DNA of 64,000 bases from Desulfurellaceae bacterium bin18 (GTDB lineage Bacteria > Desulfobacterota > Binatia > Bin18). Shown piece after piece: positions 51,258 to 60,326 of this stretch; the first letter of the stretch is position 1; each line of letters opens with the position of its first letter. The DNA is taken from assembly GCA_002238415.1 (NCBI GenBank), contig MPMI01000001.1, forward strand, positions 1 to 64,000. The letters are read 5' to 3'. A program made the translations under genes and the position numbers. A model generated the notes under the pieces. The model had not been told where the DNA came from. It searched no databases and saw nothing but the letters and a program-made list of their open reading frames with translations.

Positions 51258-53178
51258 TTTTCATATGAATGACATTGTTCAACAGCGCACTTCCAGCACC
51301 AGTGAGCGGCTCACTGACAACAAGATGAGTGCTGGCGCGCCAGAAGACCTCAGTCGGCGTTTCTCAAAAGCTATTGCCGCCCGAGTGGATGGGAAAGCCG
51401 TAGACGTGTCGTCTCCCTTGGTCACTGAGGAGGCCGAGCCTATCTTCCCTTCCTCTCCTGAAGGGCTCGAAGTCTTGCGCCATTCGACTGCCCATCTCAT
51501 GGCGCAAGCAGTCAAACGCCTCTTTCCTGAAGTCCAAATAACGATTGGCCCCGTTATCGAGAGTGGATTCTACTACGACTTTAAGCACGAGCGTTCCTTC
51601 ACACCGGAGGATTTGGAACGCATCGAAGCGGAGATGCAAACCATCGTCAAAGAAAACCTCCCGGTCAGCCGCGAAGAAGTGCCTCGCAATGACGCCGTTC
51701 GCTTCTTTACCCAGATGGGCGAAGCATACAAAGCTGAGATTATCGCCAGCATCCCGGAGGGTGAAATCGTCTCGCTTTACCGTCAAGGTGAGTTTGTTGA
51801 CCTGTGCCGCGGTCCCCATGTCCCGTCAACCGGTCGCATCCCGGCGTTTAAACTCACCAGCGTGGCTGGCGCGTATTGGCGGGGAGACGAAAAGAACGAG
51901 ATGCTCCAACGCATCTACGGGACGGCCTTTGCCACGCCCAAAGAACTCCGCCAACATCTCGCATTGCTTGAGGAAGCCAAGCGGCGTGACCATCGTCGCG
52001 TGGGCAGGGAGCTTGATCTGTTCAGCTTCAATCCCGTTGCGCCGGGGAGCCCGTTTTTTCACCCGAAAGGGACCTTGATCTATAATGAACTAGTCTCCTA
52101 TATGCGGGGGCTCTACCAACGCTATGGCTACCAGGAAGTGCTGACCCCACAGATCTTTGATGTTGATCTCTGGCACCGTTCCGGCCACTACGAGAACTAC
52201 AAGGAAAATATCTTTTTTACTGAGGTGGAGGGGCGCGACTTTGGGGTCAAGCCCATGAATTGCCCCGGTCATACCTATATCTATGCGGCAAAGAAGCACT
52301 CCTACCGGGATCTGCCGTTGCGCTACGCGGACTTTGCCCGCCTGCATCGCTTCGAGCGCTCGGGTGTCTTAGCCGGCTTGACCCGAGTGCGTTCATTTTC
52401 TCAGGACGATGCCCATATTTTTTGCACGCCAGAACAAATCGAAAGCGAAGTCAGTGGCGTTCTGCGCATGATTAACGAAGTGTACCAGACGTTTGGTTTT
52501 GAGGAGGTGCATTTCTATCTGGCGACGCGGCCAGAAAAACGACTCGGCGACGATGCAACCTGGGATAGAGCGGAAGCGGCCCTGGCCGGAGCCCTCAAGG
52601 CGAACGAGATTGCCTACGAAGTCAATGTGGCGGATGGCGCCTTTTATGGACCCAAAATTGACTTTATCGTCCTTGATGCCTTACGTCGTGAATGGCAACT
52701 CGCAACGATTCAGCTTGACTTCATGCTGCCCGAACGCTTTGATCTGAGCTATGTCACTGCCCACGGAGACGAAGCCCGACCGGTGATGATCCACCGTGCG
52801 GTCCTCGGCTCCATCGAACGCTTTATGGGTGTTCTGATAGAGCACTGCGGTGGGGATTTCCCGTTGTGGTTGGCTCCGGTCCAGGTGAAGATTGTGACGG
52901 TGACAGATAATCAAGACGCGTATGCACGGCAGGTTGACGCCCAGCTCCGGCAGGCCGGGATTCGGTGCGAGCTGGACCTGCGGAATGAGAAGCTAGGCTA
53001 TAAAATCCGGGAAGCAGAAATGCAGAAAGTCCCGTATACCGTCGTCATTGGGGATAAAGAGGTGCAAGCCGGGACAGTCGCCCCACGGGTGCGCAAGCGA
53101 GAAAAAGTCGCCCCGCTGTCCGTGCAAGCTCTTATTGAGCGCTTGCACCGTGAACGTATCCCGGGAGGTGCATCATAG
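51238..53178 (+). CDS. thrS: Threonyl-tRNA synthetase
   Basis: A 646-residue class II synthetase. The SAD editing domain has HSTAHLMAQAV and the core has GVKPMNCPGHTYIY, YADFARLHRFERSGVLAGLTRVRSFSQDDAHIF and VMIHRAVLGSIERFMGVLIEH. The zinc ligands (Cys in NCPGH, His in DDAHIF, His in IHRAVLG) are present. The usual TGS domain at the N-terminus is incomplete: the first strands are replaced by a low-complexity stretch, though KAIAARVDGKAVDVS is kept. The chosen ATG has AGAGG eight bases before it; 51265 and 51328 are in-frame alternatives. It begins the thrS-infC-rpmI-rplT operon. Confidence 0.93.
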   Translation: MDDASFLFHMNDIVQQRTSSTSERLTDNKMSAGAPEDLSRRFSKAIAARVDGKAVDVSSPLVTEEAEPIFPSSPEGLEVLRHSTAHLMAQAVKRLFPEVQITIGPVIESGFYYDFKHERSFTPEDLERIEAEMQTIVKENLPVSREEVPRNDAVRFFTQMGEAYKAEIIASIPEGEIVSLYRQGEFVDLCRGPHVPSTGRIPAFKLTSVAGAYWRGDEKNEMLQRIYGTAFATPKELRQHLALLEEAKRRDHRRVGRELDLFSFNPVAPGSPFFHPKGTLIYNELVSYMRGLYQRYGYQEVLTPQIFDVDLWHRSGHYENYKENIFFTEVEGRDFGVKPMNCPGHTYIYAAKKHSYRDLPLRYADFARLHRFERSGVLAGLTRVRSFSQDDAHIFCTPEQIESEVSGVLRMINEVYQTFGFEEVHFYLATRPEKRLGDDATWDRAEAALAGALKANEIAYEVNVADGAFYGPKIDFIVLDALRREWQLATIQLDFMLPERFDLSYVTAHGDEARPVMIHRAVLGSIERFMGVLIEHCGGDFPLWLAPVQVKIVTVTDNQDAYARQVDAQLRQAGIRCELDLRNEKLGYKIREAEMQKVPYTVVIGDKEVQAGTVAPRVRKREKVAPLSVQALIERLHRERIPGGAS

Positions 53179-53690
53179 CAAAAGAAACGGGAACGCGGAT
53201 CAACCAGCAGATTCGTGCGCGAGAAGTCCGGGTCATCGACGCAGACGGGGAGCAGGTTGGGATTCAGCCGCTGGGCGAGGCCTTCCGCACAGCGCTGGGC
53301 CAAGAGCTTGACTTGGTTGAAATTGCGCCAAACTCTTCCCCGCCGGTCTGCCGTATCATGGACTACGGCAAGTTCCGCTATCTGCAGAAAAAGAAGGTGC
53401 AGGAGTCCAAGAAGCATCAGACCCAAGTGATGGTCAAAGAAGTCAAGCTCGGGGCGCGCACCAGTGAGCACGACGTTGACTTCAAAATTAACCATATCCG
53501 TCGCTTTATCGATAAAAAACACCGGGTCAAGGTTTCTGTCTTTTTCCGAGGACGGGAGATCACCCACCCGGAGATTGGGAGAGAATTGCTCAATCGTGTC
53601 TATGAAAAAGTCGAAGATGTCGCCTCTCTTGAGACACCCCAGCCTCGTATGGAGGGGAGAAATATGTCAATTCTTGTTGTTCCGAGGTAA
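53175..53690 (+). CDS. infC: Translation initiation factor IF-3, with a non-AUG start
   Basis: About 171 residues: [49 protein letters not shown], and the C-terminal [33 protein letters not shown]. The frame extends upstream of the first ATG (53358) to the thrS end. GGGAGG (53163-53168) lies six bases before ATA (53175) and three before ATC (53172). IF-3 normally begins I-A-K at this point. infC genes with rare starts (AUU in E. coli) are regulated by IF-3 itself. An AUA start fits that logic. The start overlaps the thrS stop. Confidence 0.9.
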   Translation: MAKETGTRINQQIRAREVRVIDADGEQVGIQPLGEAFRTALGQELDLVEIAPNSSPPVCRIMDYGKFRYLQKKKVQESKKHQTQVMVKEVKLGARTSEHDVDFKINHIRRFIDKKHRVKVSVFFRGREITHPEIGRELLNRVYEKVEDVASLETPQPRMEGRNMSILVVPR

Positions 53691-53692
53691 CT

Positions 53693-53890
53693 ATGCCCAA
53701 GATTAAAACCCGCCGTGGAGCGGCAAAGCGGTTCAAGATCACAGGTAGCGGCAAGGTGCGACGGCGCCGTGCCTACCTGCGTCATATTCTTTCAACGAAG
53801 ACACGAAAACAGAAACGGAATCTCCGCCAGCCGGCGCTCGTTGCAGCCTCTGAGGCCAAGGCGATCAAAAAACTGATTCCCTACTTATAG
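53693..53890 (+). CDS. rpmI: 50S ribosomal protein L35
   Basis: A 65-residue basic protein: [20 protein letters not shown], then [27 protein letters not shown]. These are standard L35 features. The start is two bases after the infC stop. Confidence 0.96.
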   Translation: MPKIKTRRGAAKRFKITGSGKVRRRRAYLRHILSTKTRKQKRNLRQPALVAASEAKAIKKLIPYL

Positions 53891-53891
53891 A

Positions 53892-53942
53892 AAGAGTAAA
53901 CGTGTCCTCCAAAGATATGAGATGCTGGACACGTTTACTCTT
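53892..53942 (+). repeat. Palindromic element, copy 1 (between rpmI and rplT)
   Basis: A perfect 16-bp stem (AAGAGTAAACGTGTCC and its complement) encloses a 19-base loop. It begins two bases after the rpmI stop and lies 24 bases before rplT. It shares stem and loop with 56795-56850; the stem has a compensatory pair change there. Confidence 0.93.
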
Positions 53943-53965
53943 CGAGACAGAGAGGAGTAGTTCGT

Positions 53966-54325
53966 ATGCCACGCGCAAAACGCGGCTTCAAGGCACGTCG
54001 GCGTAGAAAGCGGATTCTCAAACTGGCCAAAGGGTTTACCGGCGGACGCCGTCGCCAGTATCGTCAGGCGCGCGAAACCGTTGAGCGGGGCCTCGTCTAC
54101 GCCTACCGCGACCGACGGAATAAAAAGCGTGAATTCCGGCGTTTATGGACTGTCCGGATCAATGCGGCCGCGCGACTGAATGGGCTGAGTTACAGCCGAC
54201 TCATTCATGGGCTGTCTCAGTCCGGTGTCGAAATCGACCGAAAAATTCTGGCTGCCTTGGCCATGCAAGACCCGCAAGCATTTTCCGCCGTCACCGACGT
54301 GGCAAAGCAACGTCTGGCAGCTTAG
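53966..54325 (+). CDS. rplT: 50S ribosomal protein L20
   Basis: A 119-residue L20: [59 protein letters not shown] and the C-terminal [29 protein letters not shown] precedes the ATG. L20 usually represses its own operon by binding an mRNA structure; the palindrome just upstream is a candidate site but does not resemble known L20 leaders. Confidence 0.96.
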   Translation: MPRAKRGFKARRRRKRILKLAKGFTGGRRRQYRQARETVERGLVYAYRDRRNKKREFRRLWTVRINAAARLNGLSYSRLIHGLSQSGVEIDRKILAALAMQDPQAFSAVTDVAKQRLAA

Positions 54326-54402
54326 GAAGTCGCTTCGCCCTTTGCGCCTCCTTTTGCTATTGAGTGGTGGGAAGAGTACCGTCCGTGTCGTCCTTCCTCG
54401 CC

Positions 54403-56781
54403 CTAACGGAGGCGCAGACCTTTCGACTCCAAGAAGGTGATATATTCCTGCTGGAAGGCTTCTATCTGCTCTCCAGTAAGGGTGCTGTCCTGAGACTCAA
54501 TCCAGTAACGGAAGGTATAGCTGGCCGTCCCTTCCGCTAGCCCCTTGCCCTGATACAGAGCCATAAACTCTCTCTTTTTCAGCAGGTCGTGAGAAAACTC
54601 GTCGAGCGTGCGGACCAACCCGGCAAAACCCGCCTGGGCGTTGGCCACGACAGAAAAGTCAAACCACGAGCCAGGGTAGCGAGAGGCCGGGGCGTAGCTG
54701 GTGGCCGGAAAAATTGACCCTTCAAGCCTGTCGAAATCCAGCTCGAACCAAACCACCTGAGCGGCGGATGCAATTTTCGCCAAGAGGGGATCAGACAGAA
54801 AGCCAAGGTGGCCAACCCCCGCGCCGTGGAGTGTGATGTCAACATACCCGCCGGGCGTGTGCCACGGCGCCGTTGTTGTCGTGGCCGGTGTAAACGCCAG
54901 GGTGCCCAGACTGAGCTGTTCGGCGAGCGCCTCAAGGGCACCTTTGATCTGACGAAAATGCTCTTCCAAACCTCCCAGGCGCTCGTGCTGACAGCTTGCC
55001 CCGGCCAGCACATTCTTCTCTATGCGATCCTGTTTGCCGGCCGGCAGATATGTCCGCCCCAACTCAAAGATGCGGAAATGGTCCCGCAGGGTAATGTTTT
55101 TTTTCACAACGGCAAAAATATTGGGGAGCAGCGTGGTCTGGAGCCGGACATTATGCTCTGCGCTGGGATTGGCCATCTCCAGCGTTGCTTCAGGCTCGTA
55201 GCCGAGTGTTTTGAGCCAAGTTTCATCAAACCAGCTATAGTTTTGGATCTCAGAGAAGCCGTGTGCCTGGGCGAGAATACGCCGCGCTTTATGCTGGGTC
55301 CGCAGACGATCATTAAAGGCCACGCGCTCGACCGAAAATTTCGGCATCTTTGGTTCGAGGTTGTCATAACCCTGAATGCGTGTGACTTCTTCCAGAATAT
55401 CAACGGGTAGGGAGATATCTTTCTCGCTTCGAAACGGTGGGATGCCAACGGAGAGGATGTTGTTCGTCATACTGGCTTCAAAACCGAGTGAGGTCAGGAT
55501 GGACACAATCCTGTCTTGGGCAATCGGGTTGCCTATCCGTCGATCAAAGAAGTCAGTTGGAATATCGAGATACCGGGTCTGGTCTTTCAACGTTCCCTGG
55601 GCGGTGAACCGAGAGCGCACCTGAGGCTGTAGGCCGGATTCGAGCAGCAGGCGGAGAAAGCGCTCGGTTGCAGTTTTTGTATTCGCAGGTGGCTGTTGCT
55701 TCTCAAAACGTTGGCTGGCATCGGTATGAATGTCTAGCCGGGTGGCGGTTCGGCGAATGCGCGCATCCTTAAAATTTGCACTCTCAAGCAGCAGGCTGGT
55801 GGTCGTCTCGCTGACCTCGCTATTCAGTCCACCCATAATGCCGGCGAGAGCAATTGGCTCGCGTTCATTCCAGATCATCAGGTCTTCCGGGACCATGTGC
55901 CGCTCTTGCCCATCAAGTGTCGTAAACCAGCCCGTTGTTCCAAACGGGGCGACGCGGACGGCCTGGAGACGGCTCGCGTCGAAGGCATGCATGGGTTGGC
56001 CGAGTTCAAGCATGATGTAATTGGTGAGATCGACCAGAATATTGAAGGTGCGCTGTCCCAAGGCGTGCAGCCGGTATTGCAACGTCAGCGGCGAGGGCAG
56101 GGCGGCCACCCCGGCCATCTCGATACAGCAATAACAGGGACAATTTTCGGGACCGTCAAGGGTCAGTGGATAGGCGGGTAAGTCGTTGTACTGCGCCACA
56201 TCGACCAGTTGGAGGGGACGTAACGGTCGCTCAAAAATGGCAGCAACTTCACGGGCGATGCCGTAGTGGCCCCACAGGTCGGGGCGGTGGGTTAGGCTCT
56301 TATTGTCGATTTCAAGCAGGGTGTCCGAGGGTGGAATGAGGTCGGCCAGAGCCGCTCCGCTCTCAAGAGACACGGGGAGGTCAAGGATACCGAAATGTCC
56401 GCCGCCCATGCCCAACTCCTCGGACGAGCACAAGATCCCCTGACTCGTTTTCCCACCAACCTGCTTTTCTGTAATCGTCTGCCCCCCGGCAATCGTCACT
56501 CCAGCGGAGGCAAAGGCTGACTTCATCCCTTCCCGTACATTAGGCGCTCCACAGACCGTCGTAAACTGCTCCGTTCCACACTGAACGGAAACGAAGGTGA
56601 GTTGATCGTCCAGCGGCTCGACCGCTACGACCTGACCGATACGGACCCCATCAAGGGAGCGAACCAGGGTTTCAACCCCTTCGACCTCAGCCGTCGCCAT
56701 GGTGAGCCGGTGCGCAATTGTTTGTGGTGAGAGGTCTGAGAGGTCTACGTACTGGGCGATCCAGTCAAGGGAGATATGCAT
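54403..56781 (-). CDS. pheT: Phenylalanyl-tRNA synthetase beta subunit
   Basis: A 792-residue beta subunit: tRNA-binding domain (about 40-155; GQVVAVEPLDDQLTFVSVQ), B3/4 editing domain, B5 (DISLPVDILEEVTRIQGYDN), catalytic-like core and the C-terminal FDX-ACB domain (YPGSWFDFSVVANAQAGF). It binds Phe-tRNA with PheS as an alpha2beta2 tetramer. It is on the minus strand, in the opposite direction to rplT, which differs from the usual rplT-pheS-pheT order. The copy 2 palindrome lies 13 bases upstream of its start. Confidence 0.95.
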   Translation of the reverse strand: MHISLDWIAQYVDLSDLSPQTIAHRLTMATAEVEGVETLVRSLDGVRIGQVVAVEPLDDQLTFVSVQCGTEQFTTVCGAPNVREGMKSAFASAGVTIAGGQTITEKQVGGKTSQGILCSSEELGMGGGHFGILDLPVSLESGAALADLIPPSDTLLEIDNKSLTHRPDLWGHYGIAREVAAIFERPLRPLQLVDVAQYNDLPAYPLTLDGPENCPCYCCIEMAGVAALPSPLTLQYRLHALGQRTFNILVDLTNYIMLELGQPMHAFDASRLQAVRVAPFGTTGWFTTLDGQERHMVPEDLMIWNEREPIALAGIMGGLNSEVSETTTSLLLESANFKDARIRRTATRLDIHTDASQRFEKQQPPANTKTATERFLRLLLESGLQPQVRSRFTAQGTLKDQTRYLDIPTDFFDRRIGNPIAQDRIVSILTSLGFEASMTNNILSVGIPPFRSEKDISLPVDILEEVTRIQGYDNLEPKMPKFSVERVAFNDRLRTQHKARRILAQAHGFSEIQNYSWFDETWLKTLGYEPEATLEMANPSAEHNVRLQTTLLPNIFAVVKKNITLRDHFRIFELGRTYLPAGKQDRIEKNVLAGASCQHERLGGLEEHFRQIKGALEALAEQLSLGTLAFTPATTTTAPWHTPGGYVDITLHGAGVGHLGFLSDPLLAKIASAAQVVWFELDFDRLEGSIFPATSYAPASRYPGSWFDFSVVANAQAGFAGLVRTLDEFSHDLLKKREFMALYQGKGLAEGTASYTFRYWIESQDSTLTGEQIEAFQQEYITFLESKGLRLR

Positions 56782-56794
56782 GGCTGACTCCTAC

Positions 56795-56850
56795 AAAAGA
56801 GTGAACGTGTCCAGCATCTCATATCTATTGGAGGACACGTTCACTCTTTT
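56795..56850 (-). repeat. Palindromic element, copy 2 (between pheS and pheT)
   Basis: A perfect 18-bp stem (AAAAGAGTGAACGTGTCC and its complement) with a 20-base loop. Read on the minus strand it is the same element as 53892-53942, in the sense direction of pheT. The stem differs by a matched G-C for A-T exchange. Confidence 0.93.
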
Positions 56851-57863
56851 CAGACGGCTGCTGGAAACTGTTCGCAGAAACGAAGATCGCCCGAGTTCAG
56901 AAGCCGAATATCCGGAATATTATATTTCATCATGGCTAAACGGGTGAGCCCGAGGCCAAAGGCGAACCCGCTATAGCGATCCGGATCGATCTGACCGAAT
57001 TCAAGCACCCTCGGGTGCACCAAGCCGCACGGCAGCAATTCAATCCAGCCGGATTTTTTGCAGGTTGAACACCCCTCGCCTGCACAGATCAGACACTGGA
57101 TGTCGAGTTCAAAGCCGGGTTCGACAAAAGGGAAATAGCCCGGACGTAAGCGCACCGTAACCTCTCGGTGAAAAATCGCGGCCAGCACGGTGCGCATCAC
57201 CGCAATCAGATTTGCGACGGAAATCTCTCTGTCCACCATCAAGCCTTCGAGTTGGTAGAACGTATTCTCATGGCTGGGGTCAATGGCTTCATTTCGAAAA
57301 CAACGGCCCGGAAATATGGCCCGAACGGGTGCACCATAGTGCTCTAAGGCACGGACCTGATTGGCCGATGTATGCGTCCGGAGCAGCAGGCCATTCTTGA
57401 GCCAGTACGTATCCTGCATGTCTCGTGCAGGGTGGTCACGGGGGATGTTCAGGCTCTCAAAGTTATAAAAGTCCGTCTCCACGTGGTAGCCATCAAGGAT
57501 CATAAATCCCAGAGATTGAAAGATTTCTTCGAGTTCCAGTTGGACGAGAGAAATCGGGTGCAGGTGGCCGAGGTGATTGTTGAGGCCCGGAAGCGTCATA
57601 TCGATACGCGGCGGGACGAGGGTCGTATTTTTCTGGCGCGCCTGTGCGGCTGCGATCTGCTGCTCTGCGAAGCGTTTCAATTCATTGAACTGTTGTCCAA
57701 AGCGTTTCTTTTCATCCACTGACATCGCTAAAAAATCAGCGTTTTTTCGCAGCAGGGTGATCGCTCCTTTCCGCCCAAGATAGCGAACGCGGACAGCTTC
57801 GATGTCTTGGGTTGTTGTCGCGGCGGTCAGGTCTTCACTTAACTGGGTACGGATCTCCTGCAA
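56850..57863 (-). CDS. pheS: Phenylalanyl-tRNA synthetase alpha subunit
   Basis: A 337-residue alpha subunit: N-terminal coiled coil, then RHPARDMQDTYWLKNGLLLRTHTSANQVR, IFPGRCFRNEAIDPSHE, and GLGLTRLAMMKYNI at the end, all class II synthetase motifs. The start is taken as TTG at 57863, because GAAGGAGG lies nine bases before it and translation then begins QEIRTQLSEDL as in other PheS proteins. Upstream in-frame codons to 58010 are not plausible coding sequence. On the minus strand it precedes pheT. Confidence 0.93.
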   Translation of the reverse strand: MQEIRTQLSEDLTAATTTQDIEAVRVRYLGRKGAITLLRKNADFLAMSVDEKKRFGQQFNELKRFAEQQIAAAQARQKNTTLVPPRIDMTLPGLNNHLGHLHPISLVQLELEEIFQSLGFMILDGYHVETDFYNFESLNIPRDHPARDMQDTYWLKNGLLLRTHTSANQVRALEHYGAPVRAIFPGRCFRNEAIDPSHENTFYQLEGLMVDREISVANLIAVMRTVLAAIFHREVTVRLRPGYFPFVEPGFELDIQCLICAGEGCSTCKKSGWIELLPCGLVHPRVLEFGQIDPDRYSGFAFGLGLTRLAMMKYNIPDIRLLNSGDLRFCEQFPAAV

Positions 57864-58161
57864 GGGGTATCCTCCTTCACTGTCTTTGTTCTTTATCCTA
57901 GCGTTGGGGCTTCTTTGCTGAAAGCCCTCCTGGTAAGAAGGTATCAAAGCGCGTTCAAACTTGACTTCAAGACACGGCTCCACTATGTTCGCAGCGTTGT
58001 TATTTATCATATTGTCCTGGTATTACATGATCTTGCGCTTCTTATCGGCTGCCTGGGGTGTGGCGTATGCGCTTGGTGAACACCAGTGGGTTCCTGCCGG
58101 TGTGATAATAGCTGAAAGCTTCCTTGCCTCCTACTGACGGAGGGGTATGGTGAGGCCCTGT
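57864..58161. other. Divergent intergenic region between pheS and ihfA
   Basis: About 300 bases with no gene. It includes a hairpin on the minus strand (GGGCTT with AAGCCC near 57909-57930) in the pheS leader. A leader peptide with Phe codons was looked for and not found with confidence. Confidence 0.5.
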
Positions 58162-58449
58162 ATGACGAAAGCAGATATTGTTGAGCATATTTACGAGAAG
58201 GTCGGCTTTTCGAAAAAAGAAGCGACCGATGTGGTTGAATCGATCTTCGAAATTATCAAGGGCCATCTCGAAAAAGGAGAAAAGGTCAAAATCTCCAGCT
58301 TTGGGAATTTCGTCATTAACGAGAAACATCCGCGTAAAGGACGGAATCCGCAAACAGGGGAAGAGATTATTATATCCGGCCGTCATGTGTTGTCGTTTAA
58401 ACCGAGCCCTGTCTTGAAAAAGGCAATTAACCCATTCCTCCAAGACTGA
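58162..58449 (+). CDS. ihfA: Integration host factor alpha subunit
   Basis: A 95-residue HU/IHF protein: MTKADIVEHIYEKVGFSKKEATDVVESIFEIIKG, KISSFGNFVINEKHPRKGRNPQTGEEI and a C-terminal VLSFKPSPVLKKAIN. The GRNPQTG beta-arm bends DNA. ATG 58162 is the family start with GGTGAGG upstream; ATG 58147 is a weaker alternative. Its position after pheT is normal for IHF alpha. Confidence 0.9.
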   Translation: MTKADIVEHIYEKVGFSKKEATDVVESIFEIIKGHLEKGEKVKISSFGNFVINEKHPRKGRNPQTGEEIIISGRHVLSFKPSPVLKKAINPFLQD

Positions 58450-58456
58450 GCTTGTC

Positions 58457-58855
58457 GTGGACCAAGTTGAGCTCTCGAATAAACTCTATTTCCGCATCGG
58501 CGAAGTTGCCAAGATTGTTGGTGTGAAGCCTTATGTGTTGCGGTATTGGGAGACGGAGTTTCCCATTCTCAAGCCTGGGAAAACTCCGTCTCGCCATCGA
58601 TTATACCGTCGGCGCGATGTCGAAACCCTGCTTGATATTAAGCGTCTCTTGTACGAAGAGGGGTTCACGATTGCAGGAGCGAAAAAACGGTTAAAAGATG
58701 GTCAGAGATTATCGGATGAGCCCCCTCCTCTTTCTCAGGCTGACCCAGAAGGGTCCTTGCCCATCCGACCGGGTCAACAGCAACGAAAAATCCTGATAGC
58801 CATTCGTAGAGATATTCTCTCTCTCCACAAGCTCTTGAGTGATGAAACTCGCTAG
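58457..58855 (+). CDS. MerR family transcriptional regulator
   Basis: A 132-residue protein with the MerR DNA-binding region: LYFRIGEVAKIVGVKPYVLRYWETEFP, then RHRLYRRRDVETLLDIKRLLYEEGFTIAGAKKRL. No effector-binding Cys cluster is visible. It begins with GTG seven bases after ihfA, as in many proteobacteria, where this gene follows ihfA with unknown targets. Confidence 0.88.
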   Translation: MDQVELSNKLYFRIGEVAKIVGVKPYVLRYWETEFPILKPGKTPSRHRLYRRRDVETLLDIKRLLYEEGFTIAGAKKRLKDGQRLSDEPPPLSQADPEGSLPIRPGQQQRKILIAIRRDILSLHKLLSDETR

Positions 58856-58931
58856 GTACAAGATGTTGGGGGTCGAAGCTCACCTTTTTCTTCTTCTGAA
58901 ATATATGTATCGATAAATAAAAAGTCCTTTA

Positions 58932-58960
58932 TTGACAATATCTTATATGTAATGTTAGAA
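58932..58960 (+). promoter_or_regulatory. Sigma-70 type promoter upstream of the D-Ala-D-Ala carboxypeptidase gene
   Basis: TTGACA (58932-58937), a 17-base spacer and TTAGAA (58955-58960) in an AT-rich tract. The -35 is perfect; the -10 matches the consensus at most positions. Confidence 0.6.
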
Positions 58961-59046
58961 TGTGTTACTAGAAATTTGTAATGGTCCACAAAAGACCATA
59001 TCCCTATGTCCGACTCGGGCTATGCGCAGGGGGCGAGGAGGGGTGG

Positions 59047-60222
59047 ATGCAATCATACACGTGGGCGCGCGGTCTTATTGTCTGCATTATTGCTGGTAGT
59101 TTCCTGAGTGGGTCTCTACAGAAAGCCTTCGCATACAGCGGGAGCGAATACCTTCCTCAACCGCCAGAGCTGCCTGCTTTCAAACATTTTGAAGCGGCAC
59201 TCTTACAGGACGCCCAGACCGGTCAAGTGCTCTTTGCCCACAATAGCCAAAAAATATGGCCCCAAGCCTCTCTCACAAAGATGATGCTAGGGCTTATTGT
59301 TTTTGAAGACATTGAACGAGGGCGGGTCAACCTGGAGACCCAGGTCACTATCAGCCGGCGTGCGAGTCGCACAAAAGGACGAACCATTTCTCTGCGGACT
59401 GGCCAAGTCTTTCAACTGGCAGAGCTGCTCCGAGCCGTCCTCGTCACCTCTGCAAACGACGCTGCTGTTGCCATTGCCGAGCACGTCTGTGGCTCTGTCA
59501 GTCAATGTGTGCAGCGGATGAACGCACGCGCCCGGCAGTTAGGGATGAAGCAGACGCGCTACCGCACGGTCAATGGCATGCCGACCAGAACCGACCGGGC
59601 GCCGGATAAAGCCTCGGCTGACGACATCGCCCTTCTTACTCGGGCACTTTTACGTCATCACCATGTCTTAGCCTGGACTTCGCAGCCCTCTATGTCATTC
59701 GGTCACCGTCGCAAGCATCTGCCGAATACCAATCGATTAGTTGGGCGCATCCATGGGGTTGATGGGCTCAAGACCGGATTTACGAACAAAGCACGCTTTA
59801 ATCTTGTCACCACGGCGCAAAGAGGATCGCTTCGCCTGATTGCTGTCGTCTTTGGCGGAAAAACCAGTAGGCTGCGCTTCCGTGTTGCAGAGGATTTGCT
59901 CGAGTGGGGGTTCGACAACTTTACGCGACTTCCGCTGATCGAAGGTGGGTCTCTGTTGTGGGTTGAGGTTCGAGTTGAGAACGGTAACCTATCCGCTTTT
60001 CAGCCCGTTGCCGCAGCAACAGCGGCGCCATTGGTCCCAAAAGGCGATGTCGGTGCCGTTTCCGTTTCTCTCCAACTGCCCACACATGTGGCAGCCCCGG
60101 TTCTTCGGAACCAAGTCCTTGGCGAGGTTGTTGTCCGCCGTGGGAAAAAGACTTTGGCGATAATCCCGGCGGTCAGCCCGAACGATATTCCCCAGGCCCG
60201 CTGGGCACATGTCCGTCGATAA
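59047..60222 (+). CDS. D-alanyl-D-alanine carboxypeptidase (PBP5/6-like)
   Basis: A 391-residue low-molecular-mass penicillin-binding protein. After a signal peptide come SxxK (ASLTKMM), SxN (TSANDAA) and KTG (DGLKTGFT), and a C-terminal beta-rich PBP5_C domain. It trims the terminal D-Ala of peptidoglycan stem peptides. The start at 59047 has GGCGAGGAGGGG upstream and gives a normal signal; an in-frame ATG at 58981 is an alternative. Confidence 0.92.
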   Translation: MQSYTWARGLIVCIIAGSFLSGSLQKAFAYSGSEYLPQPPELPAFKHFEAALLQDAQTGQVLFAHNSQKIWPQASLTKMMLGLIVFEDIERGRVNLETQVTISRRASRTKGRTISLRTGQVFQLAELLRAVLVTSANDAAVAIAEHVCGSVSQCVQRMNARARQLGMKQTRYRTVNGMPTRTDRAPDKASADDIALLTRALLRHHHVLAWTSQPSMSFGHRRKHLPNTNRLVGRIHGVDGLKTGFTNKARFNLVTTAQRGSLRLIAVVFGGKTSRLRFRVAEDLLEWGFDNFTRLPLIEGGSLLWVEVRVENGNLSAFQPVAAATAAPLVPKGDVGAVSVSLQLPTHVAAPVLRNQVLGEVVVRRGKKTLAIIPAVSPNDIPQARWAHVRR

Positions 60223-60326
60223 CGGGATAGGCCCCGTCCGCGCTTGCATTTCGAGGAAAGATGCTTAAGTTGCCTCTGGGCGACAATACGTATTGGCCAC
60301 GAGGTGCATGAAAGGAGATCAGTTGT

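Noticed and set aside
57864..58010. N-terminal extension of pheS to ATG 58010
   Set aside because: The strong ribosome site at TTG 57863 and the family start QEIRTQL show that the upstream codons are leader sequence.
58042..58443. Minus-strand ORF opposite ihfA
   Set aside because: A shadow of the ihfA coding sequence with no family features.
60230..60326. CIRCE heat-shock operator upstream of groEL
   Set aside because: No TTAGCACTC-N9-GAGTGCTAA type repeat is present.
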